From 40CM-2-70-7 sp035279865 (GTDB lineage: Bacteria > Gemmatimonadota > Gemmatimonadetes > Gemmatimonadales > GWC2-71-9), in NCBI GenBank assembly GCA_035279865.1, contig DATEGY010000200.1:1-12822 (forward strand): a DNA stretch of 12,822 nt, read 5' to 3'. Position numbers and translations under genes: made by a program. The stretch's first letter is position 1; every line of letters begins with the position of its first letter. Shown piece after piece: positions 7,608 through 12,822 of this stretch. Under the pieces are notes generated by a model. It was not told the DNA's origin. It saw nothing but the letters and a program-made list of their open reading frames with translations, and searched no databases.

Positions 7608-8619
7608 GGAGCGAATCCGCGGCCAACGGTCCCGAAATGCGCACCTGAAGGCTCCCCACCGCCTTTTGCAACCCCCCGCTCTTGGCCTGCAGGTTGCCGA
7701 CGCGCAGCCGGCTCGTATCCATGCGCGACTGGAAGAGCTGCACAACCGCTCCTCCCGCCACTTCCTGCTCCACCATCACCTCTCCAGGCACTTCCGGGTT
7801 CTGCAGGATGTCCCGCACCGGGAATCCGGGGATCTGTGCGAGGTCCGCGCCCAGCGCCTTCCGGGCGGGTTCGGGTGCGATCACCGTCCAGGTGGTGCCG
7901 ATCGGCCGGGGTGCCGCACGGGAGGCAACCTCCAGCCGGTCGAATTGCTGTGGTGACGCCGGAGCGACGGCGACGGTCGCGGGCGGGATGGGGGTCGGAG
8001 CGGCGCCGCGCAAGGACGGCGCGGCCACCTTTCCGGCCGCCTCCTCCGGTGCGACCGCCTGCCGCGCGGGCGCGGGTGCGGAAGCAGAGGGAAGGCTGTC
8101 TCCCCGCGCGTCCGCGTGACCCAGCGCCACGGGGGCACTCGAGTCGGAGAACGCCGGGTGTGTGTCATGGCGGAGTACGGTGGGAACCCTCGGGGCCGAC
8201 GTCCGCGCCAGCTCCCGGATCGGCGCAGACGGCGCGTCCTGCGCGGCGCGCGACTCAGCCACCGCGGTGGTGTCGTTCGCCCCGAACGCGGCACGGAATT
8301 GCGGTGCAGGCCGGAGGAGCCAGCCCGCCAGGAAGGCCGCGGCAATCGAGGCGGCCCAGACGCCCGGAACGATGAAGCGGGGGCGGGCCCGCCGGAGCGG
8401 GGCGGTCAGCGGGGCGGGGCGGTGCGCGTGTCCCGCAGGGAGCTCGGCCAGCGCCAGCAGATGGTCGGCGCGTTCGATCAATCCGCGTTCCTCCGTCAGC
8501 CGGTCCCGACACGTCGCGCACTCGGCGAGATGCGCCTCCAGCCGGGTGCGTTCCCCGGCCGGGAGCTCGCCGTCCAGATACGCGTGCAGAGTGCCTTCGT
8601 CAGCGTGCGACACGGACAT
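7582..8619 (-). CDS. Membrane-bound zinc-finger anti-sigma factor with large C-terminal extension
   Basis: This 345-residue protein lies directly behind the ECF sigma gene and is its likely inhibitor. The N-terminal zf-HC2 / ZAS domain shows His12 (LHAYLDGEL) and the HxxxCxxC motif (His30, Cys34, Cys37), expected to bind zinc and the sigma factor in the cytoplasm. One transmembrane helix (about 83-102, ending FLAGWLL) follows. Then comes a long Ala/Pro/Ser-rich linker to about residue 220 and a C-terminal part (225-345) with TWTVIAPEPARKALGADLA, a strand-rich stretch and a repeated VGNLQ/VGSLQ pair. I do not recognise this last part as a named sensor domain. The start at 8619 is chosen because GGAAG lies five bases upstream and the ZAS domain then begins immediately; ATG at 8637 is the alternative. 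The gene overlaps the sigma gene by 20 bases. Confidence 0.87.
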   Translation of the reverse strand: MSVSHADEGTLHAYLDGELPAGERTRLEAHLAECATCRDRLTEERGLIERADHLLALAELPAGHAHRPAPLTAPLRRARPRFIVPGVWAASIAAAFLAGWLLRPAPQFRAAFGANDTTAVAESRAAQDAPSAPIRELARTSAPRVPTVLRHDTHPAFSDSSAPVALGHADARGDSLPSASAPAPARQAVAPEEAAGKVAAPSLRGAAPTPIPPATVAVAPASPQQFDRLEVASRAAPRPIGTTWTVIAPEPARKALGADLAQIPGFPVRDILQNPEVPGEVMVEQEVAGGAVVQLFQSRMDTSRLRVGNLQAKSGGLQKAVGSLQVRISGPLAADSLLKLLELVR

Positions 8620-9106
8620 CCTCACTTCCGGATCCATATGCCTGCACCAGACGGCGGCGCGCCCTGGCCAGCGTGGTTCCGACGGCGGTGCGGGCGAGCC
8701 CCGTCTGGGCGGCGATCTCGTCGTATGAGAGACCGGCGTCCCACAGCAGCAGGACTTCCCGGTCGCGGGGGGTCAGCCGGTCCAGCGCCTCGCGCACCTG
8801 CCGGCGCCGTGATTCGTCGTCGAGGATCTCCTCAGGCGAGGCGCGCTCGTCTTCGGGCTCCGCGGCCAGGAGCGTCAAGTGCCGTCGCTCCCGCGCCGCG
8901 CGCCGCGCTTCGTCACGCGCCATGTTCGCGGCCACTACGAAGAGCCACCCCCGTGGATTCTCGGGGCGGTGCGCCAGCGCGCGACTGAAGGCCTCCTGCG
9001 CGAGGTCCTCGGCCCGTTCGGCGTCCCAGACCTTCCGGTACAGAAAGCGTACCAGAGCGGGATACGTGGTGCGATAGACGTCGGCGAGATCGTCCGGCAT
9101 CGACAC
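8600..9106 (-). CDS. ECF-family RNA polymerase sigma factor
   Basis: This 168-residue sigma-70 family protein has only regions 2 and 4, as usual for ECF sigma factors. Region 2 spans about residues 8-75 with AEDLAQEAFSRAL (core binding) and PRGWLFVVAANMARDEARR (promoter -10 recognition). Region 4 spans about 105-155 with LDRLTPRDREVLLLW and a helix-turn-helix SYDEIAAQTGLARTAVGTTL. It should direct RNA polymerase to a small stress regulon when released by the anti-sigma factor whose gene overlaps its 3' end. The start is uncertain: GTG at 9106 gives MSMPDD, while ATG at 9100 would shorten it by two residues; neither has a strong ribosome binding site. The inducing signal is not shown by the sequence. 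Confidence 0.93.
   Translation of the reverse strand: MSMPDDLADVYRTTYPALVRFLYRKVWDAERAEDLAQEAFSRALAHRPENPRGWLFVVAANMARDEARRAARERRHLTLLAAEPEDERASPEEILDDESRRRQVREALDRLTPRDREVLLLWDAGLSYDEIAAQTGLARTAVGTTLARARRRLVQAYGSGSEDVRVAR
8620..8629 (-). promoter_or_regulatory. Ribosome binding site deciding the anti-sigma start
   Basis: On the minus strand GGAAGTGAGG directly precedes ATG at 8619, with GGAAG five bases away. The upstream ATG at 8637 has only a weak CAGG near it. This favours the 8619 start and lies within the end of the sigma gene. Confidence 0.5.
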
Positions 9107-9155
9107 TCAGGGACAGAGGTGGCCCGGCTTCAACCCACGGTTCGAAGGACACCAC

Positions 9156-9182
9156 GAGACGCCGGCCGGGCCGGCAGTTGCA
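9156..9182 (-). promoter_or_regulatory. Candidate ECF-type promoter upstream of the sigma gene
   Basis: On the minus strand TGCAACT (9182-9176) and CGTCTC (9161-9156) are spaced roughly like the AAC and CGTC elements of ECF promoters, about 50 bases before the sigma start. The spacer is a perfect palindrome (GCCGGC, CCG, GCCGGC) that could also be a weak hairpin for the gene upstream. ECF sigma genes often activate themselves, but this match is short and may be chance. Confidence 0.25.
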
Positions 9183-9184
9183 CA

Positions 9185-10342
9185 CTACCCCGCGGCGCAC
9201 TGGTTGGCGCCGGCCTCCAGGATGTCGATATCGGCGTCCGAGAGCTCCAGGAGGCCGAGGTTGGCGAGCTTGATGCTGCGGTAAGTGTCGGGGGGAGGCG
9301 GAGTTCGGGAGACCCAATCCAGGAACTCCCGTTCGGTGCGGATGGTGAGGGCCGGGTTTTCCAGGCGCACGGCGCTGAGCGGGGCGCTCACCGACCGGTC
9401 GGCGGCGCGCTCGTTCTCCGCGGCGTAGTGCCCGGGCAGGATCAGCCGGTCGGCAGGCCAGCTCCGGGAGCGCTCGAGGGTTTGCCAGAGTATGGGCCCC
9501 CACTCGGCGGCGCGGCCGCCCAGGTCGGGACGGCCCACGGAGCGCACGAAGATGAAGTCGCCGGTGAACGCGGGGCCTCCTTCACCGGCGGCCACCAGGG
9601 TGACGCTCCCGAGTGTGTGACCGGGCGTATGCTCCACCCGGAGACTCGACTTCCCGAACGCGATTACGTCGCCGTCACCCACCGGTCGCACGTCCAGGTG
9701 TCCCGGGGTACCGTCGTAGGGCGAGCGGGTGTCGGCCGAGTGCAGGAAGTACGGAACCCCCCAACGCTTGGCGGCGGCCTGGGCGCCGCTGACATAATCG
9801 GCGTGGGCGTGGGTGTCGACCACGGCGCGGGGCGTGAGCTTCGAGTCGCGGAAGATGGCTTCGTAGGACTCGAGGTGGCGGGCGGCGTCGATGACCACGG
9901 CCTCGCCGTCCGAGCCGAGGACGTAACTGAGCGCTCCCTTGCCCACCCGGTCAACCTGGATGAGGTGCGACATGCCGGACGGTACGGCCAGCGGGCGGGG
10001 CATCAGCACCTGCTCCCAGGCCGCCATGCCGCCGGTGACGGAAAAGGCCGTGATCCCGTGTTCCATCAGGAACCGGGTAGCCCGCTGGCTGGAGTTGCCG
10101 TGACCGCAGATCACGGCGATGGGCGCTCCGGTATCGAGCCCGAGGCCGTCGAGGGTCGACATGGCGTACAGCGTGGAGCCTTTGAGGTTCCTGAACGCCA
10201 GCTTCTCCCCCAGGGTCACGCGGCCGGCGGTCAGGCGCTCAGGCGCCCGGACGTCCAGCACTTGCACCGGTTCGCCCGAGTCGAGGCGGCGGGCGAGGGC
10301 TTCGGGGGCGAGCTGGGGCACCGCAGGATGGGTCACGCGCAT
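9185..10342 (-). CDS. Rhodanese-metallo-beta-lactamase fusion (persulfide dioxygenase-like)
   Basis: This 385-residue predicted cytoplasmic protein has two domains. The N-terminal rhodanese (about 10-113) has catalytic Cys79 in the loop VICGHGNSSQRA, which would carry a persulfide. The C-terminal metallo-beta-lactamase fold (about 125-320) has THAHADY (His178, His180, Asp182, with Tyr183 in place of the common His), His242 (HTPGHTLGS), Asp262 (FTGDFIF), a GRPDL motif and His305 (LPGHY). His178, His242 and Asp262 match the iron ligands of ETHE1-type persulfide dioxygenases, and GRPDL is common in that group. It probably handles sulfane sulfur, but glyoxalase II-like hydrolysis cannot be excluded. 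The start at 10342 is preferred: the in-frame ATG at 10402 would make the first residues read through the terminator of the upstream gene. No clear ribosome binding site is visible. Confidence 0.83.
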   Translation of the reverse strand: MRVTHPAVPQLAPEALARRLDSGEPVQVLDVRAPERLTAGRVTLGEKLAFRNLKGSTLYAMSTLDGLGLDTGAPIAVICGHGNSSQRATRFLMEHGITAFSVTGGMAAWEQVLMPRPLAVPSGMSHLIQVDRVGKGALSYVLGSDGEAVVIDAARHLESYEAIFRDSKLTPRAVVDTHAHADYVSGAQAAAKRWGVPYFLHSADTRSPYDGTPGHLDVRPVGDGDVIAFGKSSLRVEHTPGHTLGSVTLVAAGEGGPAFTGDFIFVRSVGRPDLGGRAAEWGPILWQTLERSRSWPADRLILPGHYAAENERAADRSVSAPLSAVRLENPALTIRTEREFLDWVSRTPPPPDTYRSIKLANLGLLELSDADIDILEAGANQCAAG

Positions 10343-10360
10343 AGTGTCGCCGGACGAGGC

Positions 10361-10398
10361 ACAAAGCGCAACGGCCCCCGCGCTGGCGGGAGCCGTTG
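10361..10398 (-). terminator. Terminator of outer-membrane barrel gene 1
   Basis: CAACGGC (10369-10375) pairs with GCCGTTG (10392-10398). After one mismatch, CCCGC (10377-10381) pairs with GCGGG (10386-10390) around a GCTG loop. On the minus strand the hairpin is followed by CGCTTTGT, a short T-rich tract. It starts 23 bases after the barrel gene stop. Confidence 0.7.
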
Positions 10399-10421
10399 GC
10401 ATTCAAAACCGTGGGAAGCCC

Positions 10422-11576
10422 TTACTTCAGGGGCATCATCATCCCGAAGTTCAGTCCCAGCACCGACGAAGGAATGCCGCCGAGGCCGAAGGTCGTGCGC
10501 CGCTTGGCGTTCACGCCGTAGGACAGCTCGACCCGGCCCCGCAGCGCGCCCGACAGGTGGAAGCGAATGCCCCACGCGGCAGTGAGGCCGGCGACGCCTT
10601 CGGTCTTCGAGCCGCTCACGCGGACGAAGTGGACGTTGGGACCCAGCGCGCCATACCACCGCTTGCCGAACGCCAGGTCGGCCCGGGGCGCCAGCTGGAA
10701 GCTCGTCAGGTGCGTGCCGCTGACGTCGAGGTTCGCCCAGTCAAACCCCGTTTCCAGCGCCAGCTTGTCCGTCAGGGGGAAAATCCCGAAGAGCGATGGG
10801 GCGCCCGGGACCGCAATGAGGCCGGAGACTGAGCCTGAACCGGCGCCAGGGAACGACAGCACCGTGAGGTCCGGACCCTGACTGATGTGGATGCTCGAGT
10901 ACCCGGCCGAAACGCCGAGCTCCGGGAGCCAACCACCCGCATTCTCGGCCCGCGGCATTCCACGACGGGCACCGGTGGCCGGGCGTGCCTCAGAGAGGGG
11001 CGCGGAGACGCCGAAGAGTACCGAATACACATTGAACGGAAGGTTCTGGCTCGCCTTCGCCACCGTGACCGCCTGCACCTCGATCCGTCCGTTGAGTTGC
11101 GGGTTCAGATGGATGCGGTAGCCCGCGGCGGCTTCGAGTCCGAACTGGAAGTGCGCATAGTGACCGATGGATCCTCCCGGCGAGCCGCCGGCATACCGGG
11201 TGTAGGCGCCGATGGCCCCGTAGATCGAGGAGGTGAGGGCATAGTCCAGCCGCAGGCTGGCGGCTGCGATGGTCGGAAACGAGCCTCCGACCGTAATCCC
11301 CCTCTCCTCCTGCTGTATGAACGTGAATCCGGGTTCGAGCGCCATCTTCGGGGCGATCGGGAAGATGGCGAATGCTGCGGCAGGGCCCGGTTCAGCCCCA
11401 AGAACGTTTGTTGATGGGATCGAATAGCTGTCAAACCTGGCACTGCCGAACGGTTGGCCGGTGAACTTGATCCTGGTGAAGCCGCCCTGAATACCGAATT
11501 CGGTGTCCCAATTCTGCGCCGACAGTGGTGCAGCGAGCAGAAGGGTCCCGAGAGCCAGCAGGTGAAGCTTGCGCAC
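10422..11576 (-). CDS. Outer-membrane beta-barrel protein 1, internally duplicated
   Basis: This 384-residue protein has a Sec signal peptide (LLALGTLLLAAPLSAQ, cleavage near residue 21), so it is exported. The mature part alternates short amphipathic strands and Gly/Asn turns, as in outer-membrane beta-barrels. It consists of two related halves. IFPIAPKMALEPGF (71-84) matches IFPLTDKLALETGF (265-278). RLDYALTSSIYGAIG (109-123) matches RADLAFGKRWYGALG (298-312). GYRIHLNPQLNGRIEV (152-167) matches GIRFHLSGALRGRVEL (336-351). A linker with Arg/Gly/Pro lies at about 196-216. It ends GMMMPLK. The start is GTG with GAGGT five bases upstream. It is a close paralogue of the next gene to the right. 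The function (porin, adhesin or structural) is not evident. Confidence 0.75.
   Translation of the reverse strand: MRKLHLLALGTLLLAAPLSAQNWDTEFGIQGGFTRIKFTGQPFGSARFDSYSIPSTNVLGAEPGPAAAFAIFPIAPKMALEPGFTFIQQEERGITVGGSFPTIAAASLRLDYALTSSIYGAIGAYTRYAGGSPGGSIGHYAHFQFGLEAAAGYRIHLNPQLNGRIEVQAVTVAKASQNLPFNVYSVLFGVSAPLSEARPATGARRGMPRAENAGGWLPELGVSAGYSSIHISQGPDLTVLSFPGAGSGSVSGLIAVPGAPSLFGIFPLTDKLALETGFDWANLDVSGTHLTSFQLAPRADLAFGKRWYGALGPNVHFVRVSGSKTEGVAGLTAAWGIRFHLSGALRGRVELSYGVNAKRRTTFGLGGIPSSVLGLNFGMMMPLK
10425..10925 (-). repeat. Second half-repeat of barrel protein 1
   Basis: Residues 218-384 repeat the first half with an offset of 184-194 residues. Shared blocks are the IFP...KLALE block, the RAD...WYGALG block, the HLSG...RGRVE block and the final FG-MMMPL block. 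Confidence 0.7.
10992..11501 (-). repeat. First half-repeat of barrel protein 1
   Basis: Residues 26-195, from EFGIQGG to FGVSAPLS, are the first copy of the internal duplication. The end block NVYSVLFGVSAPL (182-194) aligns with SVLGLNFGMMMPL (371-383) of the second copy. Confidence 0.7.
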
Positions 11577-11585
11577 AGCAACCTC
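11574..11585 (-). promoter_or_regulatory. Ribosome binding site and GTG start of barrel gene 1
   Basis: On the minus strand GAGGT (11585-11581) lies five bases before GTG at 11576-11574. This supports the GTG start, which also gives a complete signal peptide. Confidence 0.65.
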
Positions 11586-11624
11586 ATAGGGTGAAATGTG
11601 ACCCTACTGTTGCAGCTTGCGGTG

Positions 11625-11659
11625 AAAAACGCAACGGCCCCCGATTTGGGGGCCGTTGC
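11625..11659 (-). terminator. Strong terminator of outer-membrane barrel gene 2
   Basis: GCAACGGCCCCC (11631-11642) and GGGGGCCGTTGC (11648-11659) form a perfect 12-pair stem with a 5-base loop. On the minus strand GTTTTTC follows immediately (plus-strand AAAAA at 11625-11629). It begins 26 bases after the stop of barrel gene 2 and shares the CAACGGC arms with the terminator of its paralogue. Confidence 0.9.
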
Positions 11660-11685
11660 CACATCGTGGACTTGGTCCAGCAGGC

Positions 11686-12210
11686 CTACTTGAGGGGCAT
11701 CATCATCCCGAGGTTCACGCCAAAGGCCGTGGTGGGAGGGATCGGCCCGCCACCCAGTGCGAAGCCCGTCTTGCGTTTGGCATTCATGCCGTAGTTCGCC
11801 TCGATGCGCCCATTCAGCGCACCGCTCAGGTGGAACCGGTAGCCCCATGCCACCGAAACCCCACTGACGCCGACGATGGCCTTTCCATTTGAGCTGTTCT
11901 TGAGGAAATGGAATTGCGGCCCGAGGGCGCCATACCAGCGGTTCCCGAATGCCAGGTCGGCACGGGGAGCGAGCTGGAACGAGGCGATGGTTCCGTTGCC
12001 CGCCCGGAGATTCTGGGCGTCGAGGCCGACTTCGGCCGCCAGGCGGTCATTCAGGGGGAAAATCCCGAAGATGGTCGGAACCGATGGTGCGACCACGAGG
12101 CCTTCATAGGACGATGCGCCGGCGCTCGGGAACGAGAACACGGCGAGGTCGGGACCCCCGACCACGTGCACGCTGGAGTAACCGGCCGACACGCCCAATT
12201 CCGGTACCCA
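11686..12210 (-). repeat. Second half-repeat of barrel protein 2
   Basis: The C-terminal half, from PELGVSAGYSS to the stop, is the second copy of the internal duplication and aligns with the second half of barrel protein 1. Confidence 0.65.
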
Positions 12211-12822
12211 CGACCCGCGGGCCGCGGCCGGCGCAACGCCCCGGCGGTTGCCGGCGGCGGGCCGTTCTGAGAGAGGCGTGGAGACGCCAAAGAGCAGGGA
12301 GTAGACGTTGAACGGCGGTGCCACGCTCTGCTTCTTGACCGTGATGGCCTGAACCTCGACGCGCCCGTTCAGCCGTGGACCGAGGTGCATCCGGAAACCC
12401 GCGGCGGCTTCCAGGCCGAACTGGAAGTGGGGATTGTCGTTCGGGAGGGTGCCGGAAATACCCGATACATACCGGCTGAACAGCCCCAGTGCGCCGTAGA
12501 ACTGCCTGGTGACGGCGTAGTCGGCCCGCAGGCTGATGGTGGCCATGTTGGGCACTGGCCCAGCGGCGGGGAATCCCAACTCCTGCATGAAGCTCAGGCC
12601 CGGCTCGAGGGCGAGCTTGTCACCCAAGGGGAACACGGCGAATACGGCGTTGGTGGTCGGGAACACGCCGATGATCTGCGACGTCGGGATGCCGTAGACG
12701 TCGATCATGCTGTTCGACCCGGGGGCCCCGGTCAGCTTGAACCGGCTGAACCCGCCCTGGATGCCGAATTCGGTGTCCCAGTTCTTTTGGGCAGAGGCGG
12801 GAGCCGCCAGGAGGAGGCTACC
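11686..12822 (-). CDS. Outer-membrane beta-barrel protein 2, internally duplicated (5' partial)
   Basis: The frame runs on past the ATG at 12708 to the window edge: the upstream codons read GSLLLAAPASAQ (signal peptide end) and then KNWDTEFGIQGGFSR. The true start therefore lies about 8-9 codons outside the window and 378 residues are visible. The protein is a close paralogue of its downstream neighbour, sharing NWDTEFGIQGGF, FQFGLEAAAG, PELGVSAGYSS, SFQLAPRADLAFG and GMMMPLK. The same two-copy architecture is present: VFPLGDKLALEPGL matches IFPLNDRLAAEVGL, and FYGALGLFSRY matches WYGALGPQFHF. It is predicted to sit in the outer membrane. The function is unknown. It ends in its own strong terminator, so the two paralogues are probably transcribed separately. 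Confidence 0.75.
   Translation of the reverse strand, partial: GSLLLAAPASAQKNWDTEFGIQGGFSRFKLTGAPGSNSMIDVYGIPTSQIIGVFPTTNAVFAVFPLGDKLALEPGLSFMQELGFPAAGPVPNMATISLRADYAVTRQFYGALGLFSRYVSGISGTLPNDNPHFQFGLEAAAGFRMHLGPRLNGRVEVQAITVKKQSVAPPFNVYSLLFGVSTPLSERPAAGNRRGVAPAAARGSWVPELGVSAGYSSVHVVGGPDLAVFSFPSAGASSYEGLVVAPSVPTIFGIFPLNDRLAAEVGLDAQNLRAGNGTIASFQLAPRADLAFGNRWYGALGPQFHFLKNSSNGKAIVGVSGVSVAWGYRFHLSGALNGRIEANYGMNAKRKTGFALGGGPIPPTTAFGVNLGMMMPLK
12268..12774 (-). repeat. First half-repeat of barrel protein 2
   Basis: The segment from TEFGIQGGF to GVSTPLS is the first copy of the duplication. It shares the FP-GDKLALEPGL, FYGALG and HLGPRLNGRVEV blocks with the second half in modified form. Confidence 0.65.

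Noticed and set aside
8620..8637. ATG at 8637 as the anti-sigma start
   Set aside because: It has a weaker ribosome binding site and adds six residues before a zinc-finger domain that starts naturally at 8619. It is not fully excluded.
9135..9150. GGTTCGAA resembling a tRNA T-loop
   Set aside because: No acceptor stem, anticodon arm or D-arm can be folded around it.
10343..10402. ATG at 10402 as the rhodanese-MBL start
   Set aside because: The extra 20 residues would be translated from the terminator hairpin of the upstream gene and resemble no rhodanese N-terminus.
8879..10585. A 568-codon plus-strand open frame
   Set aside because: It runs antisense across the sigma and rhodanese-MBL genes, both with clear family motifs, and shows no domain of its own.
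11589..11604. GGGTGAAATGTGACCC, an imperfect 16-base palindrome before barrel gene 1
   Set aside because: Only the four outer pairs and two inner positions match. It could be an operator, but one imperfect copy is not enough evidence.

Overview
The window looks like a chromosomal segment of a GC-rich, aerobically respiring diderm bacterium. Gemmatimonadota is my best guess. It rests on the high GC, the alternative complex III operon, the outer-membrane beta-barrel genes and the ECF sigma / zinc-finger anti-sigma pair. No rRNA or marker gene confirms it. Genes are tightly packed: no gap exceeds about 110 bases, and no tRNA, rRNA, CRISPR array, insertion sequence or phage gene was seen.

Region 1 (1-5510, + strand) is the distal part of an alternative complex III (ACIII, quinol:electron acceptor oxidoreductase) operon: the end of actB, then actC, actD, actE and actF. 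Each gene overlaps the next by 1 to 8 bases, which suggests translational coupling. A strong hairpin terminator follows. ActC and ActF are membrane subunits (ActC the quinol-oxidising type), ActB carries iron-sulfur clusters, ActD is a small two-helix membrane subunit and ActE is a monoheme cytochrome c lipoprotein. No oxidase genes follow, so electrons must leave through an oxidase or soluble carrier encoded elsewhere, or possibly through the copper proteins next door.

Region 2 (5549-7607, + strand) is a four-gene, almost gap-free operon: two different type 1 copper lipoproteins (cupredoxins), an AhpD-like carboxymuconolactone-decarboxylase-fold protein with the full Glu/Cys/Cys/His set, and an XdhC/CoxI-family molybdenum-cofactor chaperone. 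No molybdoenzyme is visible. The combination is unusual and I know of no described system that explains it.

Region 3 (7582-12822, - strand) reads right to left. Two tandem paralogous outer-membrane beta-barrel proteins come first; the upstream one is cut by the window edge. Each is built from an internal duplication of about 190 residues and each ends in a similar CAACGGC-type terminator. Then come a rhodanese-metallo-beta-lactamase fusion (probable sulfur or persulfide enzyme), an ECF sigma factor and its membrane-bound zinc-finger anti-sigma factor with a long extracytoplasmic C-terminal part. The anti-sigma gene converges on xdhC and overlaps it by 26 bases.

The most useful leads are the cupredoxin/AhpD-like/XdhC operon beside ACIII, the internally duplicated barrel proteins, the uncharacterised sensor domain of the anti-sigma factor, and the rhodanese-first fusion with an HxHxDY metal motif.
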